From: Aduncisulcus paluster
Taxonomy: Eukaryota; Fornicata
Direction: 5' to 3'
DNA length: 31,591 bases
Assembly (NCBI GenBank): GCA_024181965.1
Contig: BQXS01012454.1
Location: 1 to 31,591, forward strand
Below are positions 1 to 9,139 of this stretch, one piece after another (position 1 is the stretch's first letter; the number at the start of each line of letters is the position of its first letter). A program made the position numbers and the translations under genes. Below the pieces are notes generated by a model. That model did not search any database. It was not told where the DNA came from and was given only the letters and a program-made list of their open reading frames with translations.

Positions 1-2200
1 CCTCGAAATAAATTGATGTACCTCTCTTGAAAAAGTCGAGCAAAGTTGCCGAAATTTTGGAATAGAATGAATCTAATCTCACAATATATCCCTTGTGAAC
101 TTTTGATGTATAATTTGCACAAATACACAAATACTCTTCATCAAAATCTGCCTGAAATGGTTTGGATCTCTTAATTCTTGACAAGTGATCAAAAAAAGTG
201 TCAACAAGATCAATCAGAACTGGAATAGGGAGATAGACTTCAGATCTGGAATACAAATGATTAACAAACAATCTTAAACACTGAATACAAAGTGTGATCA
301 TTTTCTTATCTTTTTCTTCAATCTTACTCTTGGATTGGCATTCACGAAAGTTCGAAAGGATCTCATCTCGATGTTCATAGAAGAGTCTAGAAGTAGATTC
401 AGAGTCAGGGCATTGTTTGATCATTTCGACCAAATTGAATACATTTTTGATAGAAGGATAACAATTGTGAATATATCTGGAATAATCATCACCCCATCCT
501 CCATTCTTTGAACACCATTCCATGTCAGCATCATATTTGGGAGATATGTGAGGAACAATGGATGGAACAGTGGAGAGCATCGAGATGAGATTGGCCCAGT
601 GAATAGTTCCCCAGTTATCACCTCCCTCTTTCTTCTTCTTTACAATCGTAAACCAACTATCAAGAAGATCACCTTGAATAGAATCATGCACTTCAATGGC
701 TTGGGAAGGAATACAACTTAGATGGGCGAAGAACAAGAAAAATCGAATAACTACATCATCGTCAAATCTGAGCCCATTGGAAGCAGTGTCCTTGAGAATA
801 TTCAAGATAGGATGGAACACAAACCAGAGTTTAGAGGAACGACCTTCATGAGGACTAAAGCTTTCGCCATTATTGGTAATATTCTTCAAGATACAGGACC
901 AATGCACGAAGAACTTCTTGTCAGGATATTTCTCTATCCAAGGTAAGATATGAGGGCGAAGAAGGGATAAAAGGGAATCCTTGGTGAGGTTATTTTTGGT
1001 AAATGCAATACTTCGACAAATTCCAAGAACATCATTAACAAAAGAATCTCCAAATGTTTCAGATATACCAAGACTTAAAATGTCAGAGAGAAGACAAAAG
1101 CTTTGATCGAAAATATTCGGACATAACGATTCATCTGTTGTTGCGACATTGAGAATTCTAAACAGCATTGTTGTGATGGGATTCACGGTAGTTCCTTCAG
1201 TTTCTTCTTCATCTTCATCTTGTTCTTGTTCTTTCTCTCTAAGAGTAGCTTCAACTTTGATCATTGAAGGTAAGAAAGAGTCAATCATCTCCTTGATGAC
1301 GGAAAAATCAAGAATAATCTCAATATCATCTTCCTTCAAAGTCCCGTCTTCTTTTGTAACTTTATGCTTCACGAACATCGACAAACATTCGAAACAAAGC
1401 TCAAAGAGATCTCGATTTGATGTGATGACAGGTAGTGAAGTGGTGAACTCATCAAAGATAGCCTTGAGATAAAGAGATTTTCGTCGATAAAGGGATATGA
1501 TGGCAGACTGAAAGGAGGTTGTTTTGATTGAATCAATAAAGGACTGAAGGACACATTCATTTCTATTCATATTGCTTAGGTCGATTCCCTTGATATCTTG
1601 TCGTTTATATTGGCTATCACGATCATGAGAATGCTCACATCTACAAATATCCATATATTCTACTTCATGAATCACTCTTGAATGTTCGCTCTCTGAGGGT
1701 GACATCTCAGAGAAGGATGAAGAAGAGGAAGAGGAGGAAGAAGAGGAAGAGGAAGAGGAAGAGGAAGAGGAAGAGGAAGAGGAGGAAGAGGAGGAAGAGG
1801 AGGAAGAGGAAGATTCATGGGGAATTTCAGCAGAGGGTATTATAAAGGTTTGTGTAATATCACTCAGACCCATAGAACTCATTATTTCTGGTGATATCAT
1901 AGAATGGGATGAAATATAGCTTTCTATCAAAATGTGTGAATCACCTTTATACTTGTCAACCTGAGCCTTCACAATATCGTCAATGGATGGACATTTCCAA
2001 CCTTCTCCAATCTTTGGAAGAAGAGGTTTGATGGATTGAACTTTCTCACGGGCTTCATGAACACTCATACGTTCATCAACATCAACCTTTGTTAACCCTT
2101 CGAATATTTCATTCAGACAGGTGTAAACAGGCTTGAACTTGCGATCTTCAATGGTTTTTAGAGTTTTGAAAAGAGGAGAGTCGGAGAGTTTTGGACCCAT
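1..2200 (-). CDS. C-terminal helical-repeat part of the kinase gene (partial, runs off left edge)
   Basis: I read this minus-strand frame through to base 1 and found no stop. It begins in the third (leftmost) copy of the kinase linker module, passes through the poly-Ser tract, and continues past about 1541 into roughly 510 residues of unique sequence. That sequence is rich in amphipathic leucine/isoleucine helices of about 40-residue spacing, resembling ARM/HEAT-like solenoids; this is a structural impression and no family is recognised. An ATG exists at 2198-2200, but it is created by the repeat junction and directly follows an in-frame TGA, so I do not think it is the real start. Collapsing the three module copies to one (removing 1274 bp) puts this frame exactly in register with the kinase frame. 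The stretch is therefore best read as the rest of the same gene. The 3' end lies outside the window. Confidence 0.75.
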   Translation of the reverse strand, partial: MGPKLSDSPLFKTLKTIEDRKFKPVYTCLNEIFEGLTKVDVDERMSVHEAREKVQSIKPLLPKIGEGWKCPSIDDIVKAQVDKYKGDSHILIESYISSHSMISPEIMSSMGLSDITQTFIIPSAEIPHESSSSSSSSSSSSSSSSSSSSSSSSSSSSSSSSSFSEMSPSESEHSRVIHEVEYMDICRCEHSHDRDSQYKRQDIKGIDLSNMNRNECVLQSFIDSIKTTSFQSAIISLYRRKSLYLKAIFDEFTTSLPVITSNRDLFELCFECLSMFVKHKVTKEDGTLKEDDIEIILDFSVIKEMIDSFLPSMIKVEATLREKEQEQDEDEEETEGTTVNPITTMLFRILNVATTDESLCPNIFDQSFCLLSDILSLGISETFGDSFVNDVLGICRSIAFTKNNLTKDSLLSLLRPHILPWIEKYPDKKFFVHWSCILKNITNNGESFSPHEGRSSKLWFVFHPILNILKDTASNGLRFDDDVVIRFFLFFAHLSCIPSQAIEVHDSIQGDLLDSWFTIVKKKKEGGDNWGTIHWANLISMLSTVPSIVPHISPKYDADMEWCSKNGGWGDDYSRYIHNCYPSIKNVFNLVEMIKQCPDSESTSRLFYEHRDEILSNFRECQSKSKIEEKDKKMITLCIQCLRLFVNHLYSRSEVYLPIPVLIDLVDTFFDHLSRIKRSKPFQADFDEEYLCICANYTSKVHKGYIVRLDSFYSKISATLLDFFKRGTSIYFE
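1542..2200. repeat. Partial tandem repeat of kinase linker, copy 1
   Basis: This 659-bp segment matches 2816-3474 at an offset of 1274 bp, and from 1557 to 2171 it also matches copy 2 (offset 644 bp). It contains the GAAGAG-rich tract that encodes poly-Ser on the minus strand. Its right end (2172-2200) is a 29-bp piece of the unique kinase sequence found at 3446-3474. The junction with copy 2 lies at about 2198-2201 and shares only a CAT/ATG microhomology with the two parent sequences. Confidence 0.9.
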
Positions 2201-4401
2201 TCATTTCTATTCATATTGCTTAGGTCGATTCCCTTGATATCTTGTCGTTTATATTGGCTATCACGATCATGAGAATGCTCACATCTACAAATATCCATAT
2301 ATTCTACTTCATGAATCACTCTTGAATGTTCGCTCTCTGAGGGTGACATCTCAGAGAAGGATGAAGAAGAGGAAGAGGAGGAAGAAGAGGAAGAGGAAGA
2401 GGAAGAGGAAGAGGAAGAGGAAGAGGAGGAAGAGGAGGAAGAGGAGGAAGAGGAAGATTCATGGGGAATTTCAGCAGAGGGTATTATAAAGGTTTGTGTA
2501 ATATCACTCAGACCCATAGAACTCATTATTTCTGGTGATATCATAGAATGGGATGAAATATAGCTTTCTATCAAAATGTGTGAATCACCTTTATACTTGT
2601 CAACCTGAGCCTTCACAATATCGTCAATGGATGGACATTTCCAACCTTCTCCAATCTTTGGAAGAAGAGGTTTGATGGATTGAACTTTCTCACGGGCTTC
2701 ATGAACACTCATACGTTCATCAACATCAACCTTTGTTAACCCTTCGAATATTTCATTCAGACAGGTGTAAACAGGCTTGAACTTGCGATCTTCAATGGTT
2801 TTTAGAGTTTTGAAAGACTGAAGGACACATTCATTTCTATTCATATTGCTTAGGTCGATTCCCTTGATATCTTGTCGTTTATATTGGCTATCACGATCAT
2901 GAGAATGCTCACATCTACAAATATCCATATATTCTACTTCATGAATCACTCTTGAATGTTCGCTCTCTGAGGGTGACATCTCAGAGAAGGATGAAGAAGA
3001 GGAAGAGGAGGAAGAAGAGGAAGAGGAAGAGGAAGAGGAAGAGGAAGAGGAAGAGGAGGAAGAGGAGGAAGAGGAGGAAGAGGAAGATTCATGGGGAATT
3101 TCAGCAGAGGGTATTATAAAGGTTTGTGTAATATCACTCAGACCCATAGAACTCATTATTTCTGGTGATATCATAGAATGGGATGAAATATAGCTTTCTA
3201 TCAAAATGTGTGAATCACCTTTATACTTGTCAACCTGAGCCTTCACAATATCGTCAATGGATGGACATTTCCAACCTTCTCCAATCTTTGGAAGAAGAGG
3301 TTTGATGGATTGAACTTTCTCACGGGCTTCATGAACACTCATACGTTCATCAACATCAACCTTTGTTAACCCTTCGAATATTTCATTCAGACAGGTGTAA
3401 ACAGACTTGAACTTGCGATCTTCAATGGTTTTTAGAGTTTTGAAAAGAGGAGAGTCGGAGAGTTTTGGACCCATATCATTTCTAATCACCTCTATGAGTT
3501 TCTTTGTATATTGCTGTAAAGTCGTTGCTCCTTGTAAAGAGGGTATGTTATAAAAAGGATTGCCGCATTGGAATGTAGCAAGAATTGTGATACCAAGGGA
3601 ATAAGCGTCGCTTGATTGAGATGGAAATCCTCTAAGAGCTTCACACGAATTATACACTAAAGTGCCACATAATATTCTTTCCTGCCCTGCCGGTAGAGAT
3701 GATTCCTTAGGCATAAGCTCACTTGAATAGTCCGTAGAAACTGAAAGACATTCGAGGGATGAGTGAGAGGAATGTTCAACAGAGATTTTGATTTGTGCGA
3801 GACCAAGATCAGAAAGAACAACAGTGCATTTTCCATCCTTGGGGTCAAAACGAACAAGAAAGTTCTCAGGTTTGATGTCTCGATGAACAAGCCTTGGATT
3901 AGTTGAAAACACATCATCAAGACACTCAATCATTTCAACACAAAGAGCACTCACTCTCAGAGGGTCAAGAGTCATGGGACTGGAGGCATATTTACCCCCA
4001 ACACACCAACTATTGGCAAAGTCTTTCACATTCCCTCCAATACAAAATTCCATGATGAAGCCATACTCGAGTCTGCCATTGACATTGACCAAGTTAAGAA
4101 TATCAAGAGGCTTGGGGATACGGTGGAGCTTTTTTTGCTCTAGATCATAGAATATCTTGAAATGGGTTTTGAATTCCTTGCCACAGTCCATGAGTACCTG
4201 TTTATCGCCCCGCCTGACGATTTTTTTAAGAACACAATAATTATCATCACTACCGATTGTTACAAGTTGAACTTGACCAAATCCACCAATACCAAGCGTG
4301 CATTTTTCTTTTATCTCCCTTTTAGAAGTCAACGTCAGAGAATCAGGATCTTCTCGAATGTCATCTTCTGTAGACGGTGTTGATGCAGTAATGTGTTGCA
4401 T
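2158..4401 (-). CDS. Ser/Thr protein kinase with poly-Ser linker (frame broken by internal repeat)
   Basis: Eukaryotic-type protein kinase, 747 codons as it stands. Visible motifs are the glycine loop GIGGFGQV (residues 37-44), the probable ATP-binding Lys59 in VLKKI, the catalytic loop HRDIKPENF (173-181), and DLG at 198-200 in place of the usual DFG. The activation segment ends in a CGTLVYNSCEAL region, where APE is not conserved. All core catalytic residues are present, so activity is plausible; the substrate is unknown. After the kinase domain comes a module with a helix-forming part, a run of about 34 serines, and an acidic/His-containing tail. That module appears twice in this frame. 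The frame then ends at a stop created where the second copy joins a third (near 2200). The natural continuation is the open frame 1-2200. ATG at 4399-4401 is the first Met and directly precedes the kinase fold. The true product is probably one kinase plus helical-repeat protein. Confidence 0.85.
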   Translation of the reverse strand: MQHITASTPSTEDDIREDPDSLTLTSKREIKEKCTLGIGGFGQVQLVTIGSDDNYCVLKKIVRRGDKQVLMDCGKEFKTHFKIFYDLEQKKLHRIPKPLDILNLVNVNGRLEYGFIMEFCIGGNVKDFANSWCVGGKYASSPMTLDPLRVSALCVEMIECLDDVFSTNPRLVHRDIKPENFLVRFDPKDGKCTVVLSDLGLAQIKISVEHSSHSSLECLSVSTDYSSELMPKESSLPAGQERILCGTLVYNSCEALRGFPSQSSDAYSLGITILATFQCGNPFYNIPSLQGATTLQQYTKKLIEVIRNDMGPKLSDSPLFKTLKTIEDRKFKSVYTCLNEIFEGLTKVDVDERMSVHEAREKVQSIKPLLPKIGEGWKCPSIDDIVKAQVDKYKGDSHILIESYISSHSMISPEIMSSMGLSDITQTFIIPSAEIPHESSSSSSSSSSSSSSSSSSSSSSSSSSSSSSSSSFSEMSPSESEHSRVIHEVEYMDICRCEHSHDRDSQYKRQDIKGIDLSNMNRNECVLQSFKTLKTIEDRKFKPVYTCLNEIFEGLTKVDVDERMSVHEAREKVQSIKPLLPKIGEGWKCPSIDDIVKAQVDKYKGDSHILIESYISSHSMISPEIMSSMGLSDITQTFIIPSAEIPHESSSSSSSSSSSSSSSSSSSSSSSSSSSSSSSSSFSEMSPSESEHSRVIHEVEYMDICRCEHSHDRDSQYKRQDIKGIDLSNMNRNEWVQNSPTLLFSKL
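2201..2815. repeat. Partial tandem repeat of kinase linker, copy 2
   Basis: This 615-bp copy is offset by 644 bp from copy 1 and 630 bp from copy 3. 630 is a multiple of three, so copies 3 and 2 read through in one frame. 644 is not, so the copy 2/copy 1 junction shifts the frame and gives the stop at 2158-2160. The GAAGAG microsatellite inside appears to have the same length and interruption pattern as in the other two copies. Confidence 0.9.
2816..3445. repeat. Partial tandem repeat of kinase linker, copy 3
   Basis: This is the 630-bp copy contiguous with the unique kinase domain. The only difference I noticed from copies 1 and 2 is base 3405 (A here, G at 2775 and in copy 1), which changes one codon from Pro to Ser. 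Near-identity, including a hypermutable microsatellite, means either very recent duplication or an assembly error that joined alleles. Confidence 0.9.
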
Positions 4402-5400
4402 GAATAAATATTATGATTATAATATCGCCAATAATCGATATGCTCTGATCCTGTACAATTATATACTATGTTTTAAAACAAGGGATGAGAAGATAATCAA
4501 GGGTTATAAGATAAGCAAAATAGAAAATATATTCCCCAATAAATAATCAAAATAGACATACTTTATACAAAATTGAGCAAGAAAAATTTTGTTCTGTTTA
4601 CCAACAGATCAGTGCATGAAGGTTTTCGATTTGACGGCGGTTACAATTTTATTCGGAAATATTTCCATATGAATCCAAATTAACATCTTCAATATGTTTT
4701 ATTTATCCCCACATAATGCTCATCCTATGCTTAAATAATGACCTATGTTTGAAAACTGCCATCAATTTTGTCTTCTTAGAGTATAGCATACATATCTTTT
4801 ATGAATATTCGATTTCATATCCATGCAAATATATTTTATGCAGTTAAAAACCATGACATCTTTCCCAACATCTTCAATTGAATTGTTGTCAAATTAAACC
4901 CTATCGGATTACTTTTATCATTTTCAATTTATTAATTAAATTTCGAGAGATGATGTTGAAATCCTTCTTATTCTTTGAAATTGAGTGAATTCAACCCAGA
5001 TGTTAAATTAGGGGAATATATCCAAAACTAACTATAATTTCCCAATGAAGCTCAAAAATAGCCACCTTTAGTTCCAAAAAATTAGAATTTCTGCGTAATT
5101 AACTGATTTTTTTGGCATTTAATTTCAAGGCCTACATTCAATTTCAGTAAATAAAGGAAAACAAAAGTAATAAACGAAAGAAAATCCAAAACAAAATTGA
5201 AACAATTAAAGCAATCATATTACGGATATCAAAAATTGTATATTACTGATTTTTAGAAGAATAAATCCAATCAAACCCAAAAAAAATCAACTCATGCAGA
5301 AGGAAAAAGACATGATATATATATATATATATATAATTTCATCAATCTAACCATATAATAATTAAAAATTAATTGATATTTCCGGCAATTATTATCTGAA
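4402..5400. other. A+T-rich intergenic region with (TA)n microsatellite
   Basis: About 1 kb between the kinase start and the 3' end of the coiled-coil gene. I see no tRNA-like or conserved coding sequence. It has a TA dinucleotide run at 5315-5335 and a CAAAATAGAC-like string at 4548-4557. That string resembles those upstream of several plus-strand genes, but it is in the wrong orientation to serve the kinase gene. The kinase promoter should lie within the first few hundred bases of this interval. Confidence 0.6.
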
Positions 5401-6624
5401 TTATCTGTATTCGGATCCAAATAATCCAAAAGATTGAATTTCATGGAAGCTTCCAATTCCATTCCGTTTCTTCTTTCTTTTGTCAGATATCATTGCCTTT
5501 TCCTTCTCATCAATCAAATTAACTAATTTTTCAGTCCTATCCGAGGCCAAACCAGCCCTTCCACGAATGAATTCCAGTTTTCCGATAATCTCGGGATTAA
5601 CAAATTTATATGCGCTGACTCGTTGCATCATCCTCTGATATTCATCAATTTCAACCGATTCTACATATTTATGGGTTTCGTGAGAAAGAGTTGAGTGATA
5701 TGAATGCAGTTTAGAAAGAATGCGGGAAAACCGAATAATATTTTCATTTAAGGAGGTTATCTGTTCCATTTTTGCAATTTTTTGATGTTCAATATGTTTT
5801 TTAATCGTTGAATAATTCTTAGAAATTCTTTCAAGCAGTATTTTCATTCGGGCAGTAATGAGGGCCCGTGATGATTCGGAAACATATAAATCATCGCATG
5901 TATCATTCACTTGCTTAAAGAATTTCTTCATTTGTTCCCTAAAATTGATCAAAATATCAGAAGGAAGGCCTTTACCACCTCGAAAAGAGGGAACATCTAT
6001 AATAGATGGAAGAGCTTTAATTTGCGGAATGGATCGATCTTTTTTAAGATCAAAGGATGATATTATTGCATTTTTTAACTCAGACTTCAATTCTATTTCA
6101 CCAAAAGATGGAAGGCCAGATTGAGAAACTAATTCCTCTCGTTGCTTTGTTACTTTAGCCAAATTAACATTTTCATTGGTATTAGATATGCAAAAGAAGT
6201 CCCCAACTTTCCTAAATAACGAATCTCCCTGTTTTTCAACGAATCCATTTTCATGGGGGAAAGGAAATTGGCTTTGGCTAAGAAATATTTTCAATTTTGG
6301 TTCAATAATCATGACATCTGGAACAACAGGACACAAAGACCAGAAAAATCCATCATTGTCCTCTAAAACCAGCCGAAAACTATTCCAATCACAAAATGGA
6401 TTCGTATCATCTACAATAAATTCAGCACTTATAATTTTTTGCTTAATTGTGTATTCAAAATGCTTCTTGATCTTATCTTCATCAACTTTATCCCCAGCAC
6501 TCAAGAAATCACCCTTATTATAGATTGATATTGTACTATTTTGACTAGAATCCTTGCATTCATCTATGCTAATGAAAAAGTTTGGACAACGGGGAAAATC
6601 AACCAATATTTTCTCCCTTTTCAT
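5401..6624 (-). CDS. Coiled-coil protein of unknown function, possibly Nup54-like
   Basis: A 407-residue protein starting at the ATG at 6622-6624; a few codons upstream of it remain open but contain no ATG. The N-terminal half has mixed composition with a Trp/Phe-rich stretch around FFWSLCPVVPD. The C-terminal half is strongly helical and charged, predicted coiled coil, and ends in a basic KRKKKRN cluster and a short SFGLFGSEYR tail. The order of helices near residues 290-370 loosely recalls the coiled-coil region of the nucleoporin Nup54/Nup57 (an RIL-type helix, an acidic helix, then a GKLEFIRGR segment), and the tail holds two FG-like dipeptides. There is no FG-repeat domain, so this is only a suggestion. 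It is divergent from the Mrd1 gene, with under 200 bp between the two starts. Confidence 0.75.
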   Translation of the reverse strand: MKREKILVDFPRCPNFFISIDECKDSSQNSTISIYNKGDFLSAGDKVDEDKIKKHFEYTIKQKIISAEFIVDDTNPFCDWNSFRLVLEDNDGFFWSLCPVVPDVMIIEPKLKIFLSQSQFPFPHENGFVEKQGDSLFRKVGDFFCISNTNENVNLAKVTKQREELVSQSGLPSFGEIELKSELKNAIISSFDLKKDRSIPQIKALPSIIDVPSFRGGKGLPSDILINFREQMKKFFKQVNDTCDDLYVSESSRALITARMKILLERISKNYSTIKKHIEHQKIAKMEQITSLNENIIRFSRILSKLHSYHSTLSHETHKYVESVEIDEYQRMMQRVSAYKFVNPEIIGKLEFIRGRAGLASDRTEKLVNLIDEKEKAMISDKRKKKRNGIGSFHEIQSFGLFGSEYR

Positions 6625-6810
6625 CTTTTTCTTCAACAGATCAAGGGAAAATCGAAACTTTTGCTTTTCTCAAGTTCAATTAATCAAAATGTTTTTTTGA
6701 CGAAAAATACATTATTTAAGATACAATTCTATTGCATTTTCCTTTGATTTATGTTTGTGATAAACCTGGAACATTGATTGGCTATTGATGTTGATGTTTT
6801 GAATACAAGC

Positions 6811-8871
6811 ATGTATGTAATACACATTTCACCGGATTAAATTTTAATTTATTTGTATAAAATGCTGAATCTTTGCAAAATTAACTCTAGTATATTTATT
6901 TTTCGTTCTCTATACATTTTCGCTTATATTGTTATTAGGAGTAGATTAATCGTGCGTAATATTCCAAAGTTTGTTAAAAAAGAACAATTAAAGGATGTTT
7001 TCAAGGAATTTGGGAATGTTACTGATTGTTTTATAGTTACAACGAAAGAAGGTGTTTCTCGAGAGTTTGGGTTTGTTGGATTTGCGAAAGAAGAATCAGC
7101 TCAAAAGGCTGTCGAAGAGTTGAATGGATCATACCTCTATCAGCGTAAGATTGAAGTCGTTCCTGCCCAGTCGGAAGGTGAAGCAACTTCTCGCAAACCT
7201 AAGCACCTCCAAAGTGATTCACAGCAATCTAAATCTATATCAAAAGCATCAAAAAAGTCCAAAAAGAAGCGTGATAAGAAGAAAGGCTCCTCTTTATCGG
7301 ATACTGGTCGTTTATATGTTTGTAATATCCCATATACTGCATCTGACGAGGATATTGAAGATATCTTCTGTAAATTCGGTGCTATATCAAATATTCATAC
7401 TCCACGTCGCTCAGAGACCGGATTAAATGAAGGATACGCTTTTGTACAGTTTATGTTACCTGAACATGCTTCAACTGCCATCAAGGAGCTCGACGGATCA
7501 ATTGTGATGGGAAGAAAGCTCTGTGTCTCACTAAGTGAGGTCAAAGAAGGTGAGACTGATGACAGCTTACTCAATAAGTCATTATCTTTCAAAGCTAGGA
7601 AGAAACAGCTCCAAAAGAAATTAAAATCAACTTCTGAATCATGGAACCCCCTGCATGTGTCCTCTTCCCATGCTGTTGATAGTATAAGTAAGATTGGTGG
7701 AATTGATAAAATGGAACTCATTGGTGCGGCCAAAGGATCTCACCAGAACGATGCTGCAGTCAGAGTGGCCATTGCAGAGGCAGAAGAGACTAAAGCAGCA
7801 CAAAGTTTCCTGGCTTTGCAAGGAATAGATCCGCTTGTGATTGATGAAGCAGCTGAACGTCATGCCAAGACTAAATTAAAACGCAGTAAGACAATTATGT
7901 TGGTTAAAAATGTCCCCCCCTCCGTCGCATCGTCAGAGTTAACTTCACTGTTCGAATCCTACGGTTCTATCATTCGTCTCTGCATGTCACCAAACAATGC
8001 CATTGGAGTGGTTGAATATACTGAACCCAAGGAAGCTTCTCAAGCCTTTTCTCGTCTCCTCTTGAGAAAGTTGGGAAAGACTCACACTCCGCTCTATCTT
8101 GAGTATGTTCCTGTGAATGCTATCGTCGGTGTCGGAGAAGCCATGAAATCTCTGAGAGCTCGAGATGCAGAGATGGGAGAAGGAGGAGAAGGAGATGCTG
8201 ATGGAGATGGAGAAAAGAAAGATGAGTTTGGTGGAATAATTGCCTCTGCTGATCGGGAACAGAAGATTTCTGTTTATATTAAAAATCTTAATTTCGATAC
8301 CGATGAAGACGCTCTCGAAACATGTCTAAGAAAGAAAGGGAAAGTGAAAGAAATTCGTGCGGTTGTGATTCAACGCAAGAAAATAACCCCGAAAGGAACC
8401 ACGAAACCCTTGATGTTATCGGCTGGATATGGTTTTATTGAGTTCCCCAGCGTTGATTCAGCTATTGAATGTGTAAGAAAAGTCAACAAAGGTCTTGTAT
8501 GCGATGGTCACAGACTCATGGCTGAGCTTAGTCAAAGTGGGAAACATGAGAAGAGAAGAGAGGAAGAGGAAGGTGATGAAGACGCTTCAAAAGAGGGCAA
8601 GAAAATAATGGTTAGAAATATCGCTTTTCAAGCAACTTCTAAGGAATTGCGAAAATTATTTACGGCATATGGACAGGTAAAAACTGTCAGAATGCCAAAA
8701 AAATATGGTGGTGGCGGTCGAGGCTTTTGTTTTGTTGAGTTCGTTTCTTCTAAAGAGGCTAAAAGAGCATATTATTCGCTTAAACATACACATTTCTATG
8801 GTAGACATCTCGTTGTTGAATGGGCTGAGGAAGATTCTGTCGAAAAGGGTAAAAGGAGATTTATTGAATAA
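6811..8871 (+). CDS. MRD1: Mrd1/RBM19-type multi-RRM pre-rRNA processing protein (spliced)
   Basis: Five RNA-recognition motifs, as in yeast Mrd1 (animal RBM19 has six). They begin near residues 2, 124, 319, 443 and 555 of a 644-residue product. RNP motifs are visible, for example LIVRNI with REFGFVGF, and RGFCFVEF in the last RRM. Lys-rich and acidic linkers separate the domains. Family members act in the nucleolus on U3-dependent early cleavage of 18S pre-rRNA; that role is transferred by homology. Proposed structure: AT at 6811-6812, an intron at 6813-6938, then G at 6939. This makes the ATG across the splice and starts the protein as MSRLIVRNIP, the expected family N-terminus with RRM1 at the extreme end. 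Without splicing, an in-frame ATG at 6862 would add 26 mostly hydrophobic residues that no homologue would predict. Stop is TAA. Confidence 0.88.
6813..6938 (+). other. Intron splitting the MRD1 start codon (AT|G)
   Basis: The 126-bp intron has donor GTATGT and acceptor TTATTAG. The donor is identical to those of the RFC5 and ARF1 introns in this window. The upstream exon ends in AT and the downstream exon begins with G, so the initiator codon exists only after splicing. The distal part of the intron is open in the coding frame from an ATG at 6862, so a retained intron could still be translated with an altered N-terminus. Confidence 0.75.
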
Positions 8872-9081
8872 AGATATATATAGACAACCATCATTTTGTT
8901 GTTATTAGAATGTTCCCTTAGCATTATTCAATCAGAATGATGAGTTACAGATGCTTGGAATTTTAGGGAAAAAATATGCATTTATTTTGATTCATTTTCA
9001 CTAATAAATAATTATTTTCCATTTTTGAGGAATAATGCTATATAGTTACATGGATTACGTAAGATACAATACAGTATCCAA

Positions 9082-9099
9082 TCAAAAATAGAATAGACC
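9082..9099 (+). promoter_or_regulatory. Candidate CAAAATAGA-like upstream element
   Basis: TCAAAAATAGAATAGACC lies about 40 nt before the ATG of the EST1/SMG7-like gene, in the same orientation. Similar strings precede RPL4, the Cys-rich membrane-protein gene and eL33, so it may be an initiator-type element. The background is A+T-rich, so chance is not excluded. Confidence 0.25.
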
Positions 9100-9139
9100 T
9101 TCCAAATTGTTGAAGTCTCTTTTTTTCGGCTCCACGTGT

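Noticed and set aside
722-946. Plus-strand open frame of 74 codons
   Set aside because: It is antisense to the open helical-repeat frame of the kinase gene and has no coding features.
1542-3474. CRISPR-like or transposon-derived array
   Set aside because: The repeats are coding segments over 600 bp long with no spacers, terminal repeats or target-site duplication; this is a tandem gene-segment duplication or assembly error.
6853-6938. Hydrophobic N-terminal extension of the MRD1 protein (a membrane anchor or signal)
   Set aside because: It has no parallel in the family, and canonical splice sites remove it exactly and restore the family N-terminus.
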